Source: Pseudofabraea citricarpa
Taxonomy: Eukaryota > Ascomycota > Leotiomycetes > Helotiales > Dermateaceae
DNA length: 64,000 bases
Assembly (NCBI GenBank): GCA_029641185.1
Contig: JAPWGK010000028.1
Span: 1 to 64,000, forward strand
Reading direction: 5' to 3'
Part shown: piece by piece, positions 50,571 through 60,921 of the stretch
Numbering within the stretch: position 1 is the first letter of the stretch
How the letters are laid out: every line of letters starts with the position of its first letter
Made by a program: the position numbers and the translations under genes
The notes under the pieces: generated by a model
What the model saw: only the letters and a program-made list of their open reading frames with translations
Database searches by the model: none
What the model was told of the DNA's origin: nothing

Positions 50571-51140
50571 ATGTCATACACATACAATGCAACAACTGAT
50601 TGGTCGGATCCCGTTTGGGATGATTGCCCCGCGTACGATTTAACTAGTGAGATTGTGATTGCCTATCTCGTCGAGCTTTTTGGAAATTACAATTTTTACA
50701 TTCGGGTAAAACTTTGCTTACTTGTTGTTCCGACTGTCTCACGAGTGCGCATATTAATTGAGATGATTTTCCCTCTAGGGCCGAGACGACATGTTCCAGT
50801 TTTGGGTTCCAAGACGTTTGACAAGGGTAAGTTTTGTTCTAGAATAGAAACTTCCCACGGCTTAGAATTGCACAGAGTGAAAAAAACACGCTCAAGTCGA
50901 GAGGCTATAGAGAGTAGGAACATGCCTCATGTTACGAAGATCTTGTGAAGTATGCCGAAGTGTTTGCTTGTAAGGCTGAGGCTGAGCTGATAGGCATAGA
51001 CTGGAGGCTGATTGAACTTTTTCAGGTTGGACAGAATTGAGTTGGATGGGTTTGTGTAAGGATAATGATGAGCAGCTGTCTAACCTTTCACTTGCTTCTG
51101 GCTGTTAGGGCGTCTTGACAAGCAATGGGTTTCATTCTAG
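50571..51140 (+). CDS. Candidate 98-residue fungal protein upstream of the CorA-like gene
   Basis: Five small exons fit splice rules: 50,571-50,705, 50,779-50,826, 50,918-50,969, 51,026-51,055 and 51,109-51,140. The exons join in consistent phase and end at TAG. The first two encode WDDCPAYDLTSEIVIAYLVE, LFGNYNFYIR and RDDMFQFWVPRRLTR, a pattern I associate with small or N-terminal segments of fungus-specific proteins. Exons 3-5 add YEDLVKYAEVFAC, WTELSWMGL and a short WRLDKQWVSF end. Intron 3 (TTTTTCAG acceptor, CTGAT branch) and intron 4 (GTAAGG, CTAAC, GTTAG) look genuine. In an alternative without intron 3, exon 3 runs on to ELFQ at 51,025. It lies 255 bp before the CorA-like gene in the same direction and could be a separate small gene or an extended 5' part of it. 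Function unknown. Confidence 0.42.
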
Positions 51141-51395
51141 GACGAAATATTGATTTTTATTGGCGAGATGCGATTGGATGCCTTTCTAGCTATTCTCAGC
51201 AGTTAATCAAAGAATCTGATTAGCCAGTATTAATATACCTCGCTCGTGGCTCTGCTCCGCCCCGCTCCAGTACACCAAGTAAAACCCAAACTCTTAAAAA
51301 GCCCCCCGAGGTCTGGTTGCAAATTAGCACTGCAACTTTACAAATTCTTTTTGTACCAGATCTTGTAGCGCATACCACATTCCGCGCATATAGAA

Positions 51396-53540
51396 ATGTC
51401 AGATAGCGTACTTCTATCGAAAGCAAGCACAAATGCATCCTCATTTCCAAGAAATAGTGTCCGACCGAGTATATCTCGCTATCACCTTGAAGGCTATCTT
51501 ACGCGGCTTAACGAACATGAGAATCGTCTCTTTTGTGAAAACAAAAGTGCTGAAATTTATCTTTGGGAGTATAACGACCATTTCAAAAGTGAGTAAGTCT
51601 GAAAGAGCCAATTTTAACTATGAATTGGCCGTGAAAGCCGGAGAACTGCTTACCAGAGACAAGAATTCAAGCGAAAATGTTTAACTAGTATATTTGAATT
51701 GAAAGTTCCACTTCAAGGAGAAAAGCTGTATATACATGATGATCCCCGTTCTAGATTTATGTGCTTCACAACCTTCCATATATCTGTGGTTTCTGAAGGC
51801 TGATAATTTTCTGTAGTTTTATCCATGCACGCAATTCCAGAGAGCATCTCTGCATAACCCGTCAGATGTTCACTTCCATTCTTACTCATCACCAAGTTAT
51901 GCCCAATTTTCTGGACTTCGTATTTCCTTTTGGCCACCAAGGATTTGCAGAAGACTTTCTCTTTAGTGGCTTTAGAGAAGACACTCAACTATCCCCATCT
52001 GATGGAGGACTCCGTATCCCCGAACTCGGTAGATCCGGTCAAGGAATTCGACTTTGTTATAGCCTAAAATCTGTGGAGCGAAAAGACAGTCAACTGTCAT
52101 GCCCATGGTCAGTCCGACAGGCTAGCCTATACCACTCATTTGATATAGTGACGGGAAAGGCAATGTGGATTGTGATAAAAGGCAACCATTTGATTCGAGA
52201 GAGGATTGAATCGGCTACGGCTGACAGTGACAACACAGCAGAACTCAGCACGTTCGAATCCACGGCAGCATCATTTGCTTCGTCCTTGGCAACACATCTT
52301 GTTCTTTGCGAGTGGTGTGATGAAGAATGGCGATGGTATTTGTCATTTCTTGAGAAGAGGCTGCAAAGCCTCACACGAAAACTTTTGATTGTAGATATTA
52401 CGAAGGCACAAAGCTTTGTGGAACCAAATTTGTATCAGAACGTACAAAAACGAACATCATTTTTTCGACGAACATGGTCGGATCTGACAAAGCGTACAAC
52501 AAGAACGTTCTCTGGACGAGCTACAACTTTAGGCTCTACCTCTGAAAAGACTAGGTTCCAACCATCTTTTCCCCAGCCACCAATGTCCCTTCCGCCTCCT
52601 ATAATATCTCCTAATGATAATACTGGACCTATGCCCCCTCCTGTTCTTCCACCAGGAATGGGAGGGTTGGTATCGGGACGCGACACATATAAGGATGAGA
52701 TCTATTCAGTAACGATGTTACAAGAAGTACAAGTCATCGAGGAGAAAATAAATCAAGCTATGCTAGTTCTTGAAGCTAACATTAAGATTGTGGAGTCCAT
52801 CAAAGACCATTATCAACAAGTCATGACATCAGAAGACTGCCCTACGAGCTTAAGAATCGAGTCTAAGGCTGCAGTATCTCGCTTTGAAAGGCAAATAAAT
52901 AACACCATTGGAGACCTGGAAATTCAATTTGCAAGTGCCAAGACATTATCACGTTTGTTGATTACAAGGAAAAGTCTGGTAAGTAACTTAGCTTTCATTT
53001 GAGCCCTGCGTCGCTTCTATTCTTGCTAACGATCAAGTTAGCTTGCTGGATTATGGAATTTTCGAAACATAGAAGAAAGCAAAGAGCTTTCGGTGAAGTC
53101 TCAACTCTCTACAAAGAAGATGGAAGCGATGACTGAGGCTATGCATTTGATAGCCCACGAGACGAAACGAGAGACAGTTTCCATGAGAGTTATCACACTT
53201 GTGACATTGTTCTTTCTTCCAGGCACCTTCATTTCTGTAAGTTTTCTGATTTTCAGCTACAATATCGTCAGTGACCATTACTTGAAGAGTTTCTAGCCTT
53301 GATAATATGCTAATCCGCGAGGTATAGACAATCATGAGCACCGATATAATCCAGTTCCCTCCGCAACAAGAATTAGAGGGCAAGGTTTTCCAACTCAAGG
53401 CCCTTCAACTATACCTCTTTATAACTCTTCCTCTGATGGCAGTAACATTTGGGACCTGGGGGTTCGTGTACTGGTGGATAAATCGTAGGCAAGACTTCAA
53501 AACGTTTGGTGGACGATTCTCTGGTTGGATCTCGTATTAG
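51396..53540 (+). CDS. Fungal CorA-like protein with two C-terminal transmembrane helices
   Basis: Five exons: 51,396-51,592, 51,638-51,760, 51,817-52,978, 53,042-53,236 and 53,328-53,540. Introns are 45-91 nt and phases agree throughout. They give 629 residues. The first two introns are needed to join DDPRSRF to IFIHARNSRE, a typical family junction, so gene finders may miss the N-terminus. The soluble N-terminal part contains ILTHHQVMPNFLDFVFPFGH and DFLFSGFRED, followed by helical regions with an inserted Pro-rich loop (about residues 350-390). The C-terminus has coiled helices, then TM1 (MRVITLVTLFFLPGTFIS) and TM2 (YLFITLPLMAVTFGTWGFVY) and a short basic tail. This is the CorA metal-channel layout, but the GMN selectivity signature after TM1 is absent, as is usual in the expanded fungal CorA-like group. 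Mg2+ transport therefore should not be assumed; a signalling or accessory role is possible. Confidence 0.86.
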
Positions 53541-54165
53541 CTGTAACAATCTTGGAATCATATTTCATAGCATTTCTTACCTAGGTTAATTTCAATTTGC
53601 ATGGTTAATATTTGCTCTGTTTCTTACTTTTTGTGCCTATTTATCTTCTCAATATGGGTATTTAGTTCTCGAAAAGAATTCTTGCTGGGCAATCATAAGA
53701 CATTGCTATTTTTGCCTAGCTCCCACTAAGAGCAATGTTGACCTTGGAGGGAGCCTTACTATGGTGCCTCAAAATCTGCCTCTGCACTGCCATAGAGCCT
53801 CACGCTCAGCTTGAGATAAGCCTTTCAACAGCTAACTCGCCGGCGGAACAGACCAGGTTCATCTGTAACCCCTCACTGGCTCGCTTCCTCACTCACCTGG
53901 AGTGCAGAGTGCCCTTTACCCGGCTCGCCCTGTATTACCTACATTACATCACTTGCCGCTTCAAGCAACATGGCCAGCACCTGACCGCGATCGAATGGGC
54001 TGGAAATCTTTAGCTGAGGCTGCGGTCCAACCACCGCATCCAAACTCAACGTACCAGATGGTGTCAGCCCTTCGATCTCCCGTCTCCCGTCTCGCACTTG
54101 CGGCACTTATGCCTGCTTCCTGCACGGCCGTAGAGCAGTTCACTACTCTGTAGAACCTTCTCCAG
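53541..54165. other. Intergenic region between CorA-like and kinase-vWA genes
   Basis: Two overlapping plus-strand ORFs (53,735-54,013 and 53,902-54,153) lack domain-like composition and have no good splice context. I treat the 625 bp as terminator and promoter sequence. No RNA gene or repeat is recognised. Confidence 0.5.
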
Positions 54166-57100
54166 ATGGATCCAAGCGGGGATCAGCCAAATTGGAACGA
54201 GTCCATCCAGCGATTCTTTGAATTCATCAAGAGAGATTGCGCCCTCGAAGTTGTTCAGCACGATGAGCATGCTGGAAGTGCCACAGAGGAGACACGTCCG
54301 TTCATGCCCATACAACTGATCCGAACCTACTTTGCGGAAAACAAATATCGCGAATTAAACGCTATCTACTCCGCCCTGTTTTCGAGCAGAGACTACTGCG
54401 ACAGTTCGAGACAGATTCTGGAGAGGTACACTGCTGTATTTTGCACTCTCCTAGAGTCAGGAAGAGGAAAATATATCAAATACTTTCTACAGTATGATTC
54501 CTTGAGCGACGCAGCGCTGCCCTTCAGCCTCGAAAGCCCTCCCGCTCACCTACCTAAAACACCTGGAGACCCGACCTTTCTGCAGGACATCTGCAGGGAA
54601 CAATGGAGATTCTGCGCACCGATTTTGGATAATTTGGTATCAGACAGACATTTCGAAAACGAACGGATCCTGCCGATTATCAGCAAGACAATACTAGCTG
54701 GCGGAGGAACTGCAACTCTCTGGCTTATCAAGGTGCATCCAGATTACAATGAACTGGTCCCAAAAGTGTCTGCAGTGGTGAGTCATTTTGTTCCTCTTCT
54801 CCAGAGCGAAGACGACAGTGTGCTAAGATTTCGGACTGCTAGCATGCACAGACAACGAATCTCTTTGTCCTAAAAGAATATTCGACAAACGACGCACATA
54901 GGTACTATGATAACGAAACTGCGGCTTTCAACAAGGTTTTGCTATGCCCTCATATTATAGGCTACTATGGTAGCTTTAGACGCGGCGGCAAATTTAACGT
55001 CCTCCTAGAGTACGCGGATCAAGGGACTCTGAAACAATTTTTCGAAAGGAAAACTCCTCCTATGGGAAGATGGGAAGTTATAGGCTTCTGGAAACGGCTT
55101 TTTGGACTGATAAATGCTTTGCGGGTTATTCATGAAGTGAAGCCATTTTCGGGCGACGGTCCACAAATCTTTCAAGGGTAATCCTACCTTATCCTCTACA
55201 TATCTCATACTCATGAAATATTTTACAGATGGCACCAGGACGTAAAACCCGAAAATGTTCTTGTAGTCAGTAACGGATCCAAAGATCCTTATAGCTGGAT
55301 ATTCAAACTGGCCGACCTTGGGATAAGCCATTTCAAAAATAAGCTTTCGGCAGGGGAGGATCCAACCGCTAGCGACTCGTACGGAACACGGACTTATGGT
55401 TAGTTAGTATACAACCTTAATCTTGGAATTTGATACTAACAGACTATTCCAGGAGCCCCGGAGTGTTCCAGACCAGATGCGATTATCGCAAGAGGCAAAC
55501 TCCGAGTAAGACAAAACATTGATATCTGGTCTCTTGGATGTATATTTAGCGAGGCTGTTCGGTGGTTAGCCTACCCACAAACAGGAATACTGGACTACCA
55601 CCAGGAAAGATTGTCTGAGACCAGTCAGCACCATGCCGTAGCTGGCATAGACTGTTTCCACAATGGCCAAAATGTGCTTGAAGCTGTACAGAGTTCTCAC
55701 AATCTCGCAAGAGATCGTTTGAAGCACATAAGCTATATCATCGACCCCATCATTGATATGATAAATAATATGCTGGAGGTATCCGAAAAGCGGCCAACTG
55801 CTGAAACGCTTTGGCGAAAGCAGCTGGATATCATAGATATGGCAATCAAGCATCAAAAAGCCATCAACTATAGGTCAACTCTTCCCAACCCTGAAGCTAA
55901 GTCTTTTGATGGCGGGTCTCCATATACAACAAATAGGGCACCCTACCTTGCACAATCTTCAACTTCTGGCCGACAAGTTCCTCCCATAATTCCTCCAGAG
56001 TATCGAAATGAGCCTTTAATCGATGATCGAGGGCCTACCCATCGCTTTCCTGTAGAATTTCCCCGGGATCAAGGTGGCGAAAACGACTTTTCGTTAACGT
56101 TTCTGAACGGCATTCGAAGGCGTAGTCCTGACCAGATGAGCGAGGATACGGAACAAGCTCCAGTCTATCGCATGAACTCACAATCTAAACGGCAACATGA
56201 AAGTTACAATTCCTCTCATCAGCAAGATCAGAGAGTTCTTGATGGAGGGATTTCGATGAATCCACCTCGGTCTAGTTCTGCAGCTAAATATGCACAATAC
56301 CCGACCAGACAACGTGGCAACTTTCAATCAACAGAGGCTCAGAATATTGGTTTTGATTCGAGCTTGGCACCAGGTGTTACTGGAAACTCCAGGCATATCA
56401 TCCAGTCCGCGGATAGTCCTCCTCGACTAAGTATTACATCTGAAAGGCTAGATTCTAGTCGACCAGCCAGTCGCAATTATAGCTCACTATCGCCCCCTAA
56501 CATTCCTACTGGTAACAATCATAACGGTCCAACTATTAGCCAAACCGATCACAATTATCTACCCCGTCCTACCCCAGAACCAGTTACCAATCACGAACGA
56601 AGCCAATCTGAATATATGGCATATCCACTTACGATAAAGCAAAAACCACCGACAAGAATACAAAACGAAGAACTAAGTGAATACATGGATTTAGAGGCAG
56701 CAATGGATTGGAAATCGAAATGTAAATCACAAAAGAGACAGGTCCCGGGATTGAACGATCGTCTACATAAACGGCTTAGGGGACGGGATCATGTTTGTAT
56801 CCCTTTCCACTCAAACGAGATGTAATTTGACTTTGTGTCTCTAGGTCTTCTTGGTCGATGACTCAAGTAGCATGGCTCAATACTGGGATAAAGTTGTTAA
56901 AGTATTTGAAGCTCTATCCTATATCGTCAAACGAATCGACGACAATGGCCTTGATCTCTTCTTCACAAACTCTGATAATCGTTCCAAAAACGTCAAAAAG
57001 ACCGCAAACTTAATTTCTACAGTACGTGCTCAGAAACAAAACAAAACATCAGTCACTACCGATATCAACGAGCGGCTCTCGGAAATCCTCGAGAAATACG

Positions 57101-57502
57101 AAAATAAACTGGACAGAAAAAGCTCATACCACAGTAATTTGAAGCCACTATCCGTGTATGTTTTGACTGATGGGGTTTGGGAAAAAGATTGCAACGCGAT
57201 CGATCCAATAAGAAGCGCTGTCCTCAAGCTCCAAGATCTTAGGATTGCTTCCCGTAAAATCGGAATCCAGTTCATTAGTTTTGGAAATGATCCTGACGGG
57301 CTAGAGAACCTTGCCCACTTGGACGATGGGCTAAATTTATCCCAGTACGTATTTCCCATCTTGTTACTCAAGACCACGCTAATATTCTGGCTCCAGGGAT
57401 ATTGTAGACACCGAGCCTTGGGATGGAAATGTCTGGAAAATGCTCCTCGGATCTATCTATCCCAAGTTCGACCGTCAAAACGGAACCAATACTCCTAGTT
57501 AG
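54166..57502 (+). CDS. Protein kinase-vWA domain fusion protein
   Basis: Six exons: 54,166-54,777, 54,843-55,177, 55,229-55,398, 55,453-56,792, 56,845-57,344 and 57,397-57,502. All introns are GT-AG, 51-65 nt, with consistent phases. They give 1020 residues. Residues 1-165 are a helical N-terminal region. The kinase domain covers about 170-455: Gly-rich loop ILAGGGTATLWLIKV, lysine in FVLKEY (K215), catalytic loop HQDVKPEN (318-325; HQD replaces HRD, D320 retained), DLG 345-347 in place of DFG, GAPE 373-376, and DIWSLGCIF. Residues about 470-815 are a Ser/Pro/Gln-rich linker. The vWA domain starts at about 818 with FLVDDSSSM, holding the MIDAS D-x-S-x-S (824-828), and continues with LTDG (D928) and a C-terminal DTEPWDGNVWKML. 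Such fusions occur in filamentous ascomycetes; substrates and ligands are unknown. The kinase keeps Lys and Asp and could be active. Confidence 0.9.
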
Positions 57503-58193
57503 ACTTGTCCAACCTCATGCCGAACAAAAAGCACCTGCACCACCTGGATACCCGGAAATTTTGAGAGGGTTCTTCAGATACTGCCAAACAATCACGCAGG
57601 GGGTTGTCACAGACCTTGCATGGTTATTTCATGTTCGAAATCCCAGATATTAAGGTATGTATACCATCCCAACTCCTCCATTCCTGCTCTAACTAAAATC
57701 TAGCAGCCATGTGCCCACATAGTTCTCTGCGCAGAGTTATTCAAAGCGTGCTCCTATACACTCATATTCCATCACATCTTGGTAGTGTTGGGAATTTAGG
57801 AAGAACAGTACGCTAGGACCCAATTTCTCGGACAAATATACGAATTTCTTTGGACGGCATAAAAAGCGCAAAAAAGTATGGTCGACTAGAGTTTCAGTAG
57901 ATAGATAATGTTACTGCAAGTAATCATGAGTCCTGGAAAACATATCAAGGCGTCATCGCGTTCTCGCGGAAAAGCATTTGTATAGCGAGTCTGGAATGAT
58001 TTATTATTCTCGCATTGTAGGATTGGCTGCTGTCTAGCATACAGCACAGCACTTTGGGTTCTAATGATTTTTGATTATATTGCGTTGTATTTGTTGTAAA
58101 TAAATATCATGATCTAAGACAATGTATTTACGTACGATCCATTGCTATATTGTGTAAAACGGTCCTAAGCCATCACAGGCTTTAGCTATTGAA
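57503..58193. other. Intergenic region between convergent genes
   Basis: The shared 3' flank of the kinase-vWA gene (+) and the Zn(II)2Cys6 gene (-). A plus-strand ORF at 57,423-57,653 overlaps the kinase C-terminus in another frame and is a shadow. AT content rises after 57.9 kb (AAATAAATATC at about 58,099). No gene or RNA is recognised. Confidence 0.5.
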
Positions 58194-60569
58194 CTAAGAA
58201 GACATATCATCTTGATGAGGAAAAATCCCCCAAAGAGTATATAGGTCATCATTTCCATAGAATGTTTCTAAAGGAAGAGGATCGACTAAGCCATAATCAA
58301 AAGCTCTAAAAGACAGTTCGTCTATAATGTCCATGTCCTCATGAGTCCTATCGCCTTGGAAAATATCTTCGATGTTGGGAGTCTGGTATTGTGTACCATT
58401 CACCGTGATAGACTCAGAATATGAAGGCATTAACCGCTCCTCAGTTACGCTAGTTGAAGGTGTTTGCTCCGAAACCCCAACTCTTGGGGCGATGAGCAGC
58501 TTCAATGTATCATTTGCCAGGACGCTAAATTTGGCTTCCAGATTCGAAATAGACTTGTCTGACCATCGTTCACTCATAATGTTCAATACCGCAGAGCATT
58601 TGCGATTCCACTCCATAATTTCAAAGATAGTGCAACGTATGCGGTCCGGAAAGAGACGGCGGTTGGTCCTTGCTGTAATCATCACTGTCACACCAGCTAG
58701 CAACATCCCCTGTAACAGCATCCATGACTGTGGGATCCTGTCTGACTTAAGGAGGGAATGGTGGATTTCAACATAGCGACCGGCTGCGCTTAAGCATCGA
58801 TTAGCGGACTCTGGAGATGGGGTGGACATCAGCGGGGTTGGGCGATGGATAGCGGCCGTAGTCGCATAGTAGAACCGCTCCCAGTACCTATGATCATGTT
58901 AGAAGCTATCCCCTGTTCTGATTGCAAAGAACTAAGACTGCTTACTGGCAAGGGTATGGTGAGTGCGACTTCTCGTAAATATTTAGTAGTGTGGCTTTCC
59001 AGTCATCTAAGCTGTCTTGCATCTTGGAGACGAGGTCAAGTTTCTCTGCTTCTGTTAGTGTTTTAAGCTTGTGAGGCGCGCAGTAGATCTGGCATAAAAT
59101 CTTGCTTTGGATTTGACGGTGCCGAATATGATGTACTGCCAATGCGATTTCGGGAGTTTCTTTGGGAAACTCGGCATCTATGTGCTCATCCGGTATACTT
59201 GGGGGACGACCGAGATTAAACGCCGTGGTGAGCTCTACAGCGTATGCTGTCCAGAATACACGACGTCGAACATCTAACTCGTCAGGGCTGAATTCCCAAC
59301 CACTTCTTTGTCGGTGAAGGCCGATCTCAACAGCAGTCTGAGTCTAAGTTAGCATCATTATTGTATTGATGATTCACTGGACATACTCGAATGGCAATCC
59401 CGGCTAATTGCCATTGGCGGTTTCCAGAAGGCTTATATGCTCCATATATGCAGATCAAAAGAAGGATCCGGATCATCGATATGCTTGGTTGAAGTGTTTC
59501 CGACATTGCGTCCATTGTTTCCACTGCTTTAACGAATATCATATCCGAGGATAGTGCGTCTTTCGACTTCCTTCTCTGATACTCTTGATCTTGATAGGCC
59601 TCCATATCGTCATCTCTGTCCTCCGAGGTCATATGAATTGCACCAAGAGCGATAACTAGGTAGTATGTAATCAAAGATACTTGCTGTACATAGGTACCCG
59701 AAGCGCAAACTTCTCGCATTCCAGGGTCCGACAGTGGTTCGAGGACTATTACACGATAATCGTCATCGAAAAGGGGCCACACCGTATGCACCCATTTGAA
59801 ATAAAGTCGAAGGAATTTCTTCCCCAAATTTGGTGTCAAAAGCGACGCTATATTCACCAAGGACGGATCAATTGTACTTCGTTCGCTGTAGTGATTGCGT
59901 GCCCCTACCGAGTGCAGCTGAGAAGTTTCCGAGAGCGTAGCTGTAGAAAATGTCGAGGCTCTGGCGAAGTTGGATGCATACTTCGAAAAGAACGATCCGC
60001 TAGATGGACCAAGATAACGCATCTCTCCCATGGCGTTCAGGGTGAGTAAACTAATATCAGGCGCAACGTCAATAGAGATTTCTTCGGAATGGGGGTTGTG
60101 AGGCGACAGCCGTGCTTCTGGTTTCGGGATATGACTTATAGCACTCCGTATCCCTCCTGGGGTTTTGGTGCTATCTCTATCCTCAGAAACTTCTGTGCTT
60201 TTGAAGTACTGTTGGAGATCAGAGCCCGTCTCTAGAGCTCGCACATTTATTCCAAGCTGCTGTGAGAGGCCTTCTTCTAACCACCCCACTCGAGATTGAA
60301 CTATGTCTGATCCTCTGAGTTCTGTTAATAGAAATCGGAATTATGAGAAACAGGAAACATTCCTTGGATATAAAGCTCGTCGAACTCGCTCATGAGGAAC
60401 GCAAACAACCTCGGCATCTGTGCAAGGACGACAAGAGGGCTTGGATGTATCACACTAGCGCAAATATTAGTTTTCAAAAGATTTATGACATTGATAGTGA
60501 ATAAAGGTCTGCCTTTACTCTGATCTTTTTGTTGTGGCATCTTTTGCAAGCTCGTGTAGGACGAGGCAT
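58194..60569 (-). CDS. Zn(II)2Cys6 fungal-specific transcription factor
   Basis: Five exons: 60,569-60,519, 60,454-60,352, 60,306-59,387, 59,337-58,946 and 58,887-58,194. They give about 719 residues. The N-terminus PTRACKRCHNKKIR/CDTSKPSCRPC carries all six cysteines of a Gal4-type zinc cluster (C8, C11, C18, C25, C28, C35), with intron 1 falling directly before C18. The exon 2/3 junction is less certain: GTTTCT donor with TCAG (60,307) or the next AG six bases on. A splice is required because an in-frame TAA lies between. VQSRVGWLEEGLSQQLG follows as the linker/dimerisation part. The middle region (about 190-520) is the fungal-specific TF domain: LRLYFKWVHTVWPLFDDDYR, WQLAGIAIR, TAVEIGLHRQRSGW, RRRVFWTAYAVE and LGRPPSIPDEHID. 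The acidic C-terminus (about 640-719) may activate transcription. Target genes are not deducible. Confidence 0.88.
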
Positions 60570-60921
60570 GACTTTTACCAGCTGCTGCGCTTATCTTTTC
60601 TGTAGAGGGTCTCGAAGCTTTGAAAGTATAGCTGAAGATATCTCACAAGCTGTGTATGATTGTTTGCCATGGAAGACTTTGCTGTTATGAAAGCGGAGTG
60701 AGGGGATTGCCACGACCAGCTCGCTTCCAACGCGATTAGTCAGCATCGACGCTATTCACCCTCCTAGTCTTTAAAGTTGACCAATTATACTTTGGAGCGC
60801 GCAATGATAAGAAGATTCCTAACATCAATTTTTGGATCAAAAATTTGCGACCGACTGATAACAGCAATTGCTCTTGGTTGGTTTGCGCTATGTGAACTGC
60901 GGTGCGAGATCTTATCCCTTT
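60570..60921. other. Short intergenic region, promoter of the Zn(II)2Cys6 gene
   Basis: 352 bp between the 3' end of the MYND-type gene and the ATG of the regulator, both on the minus strand. A plus-strand ORF at 60,777-60,962 crosses the MYND gene end and is a shadow. No clear TATA element or RNA gene is seen. Confidence 0.5.

Noticed and set aside
51713..51988. 91-codon minus-strand ORF
   Set aside because: It is antisense to exons 2 and 3 of the CorA-like gene.
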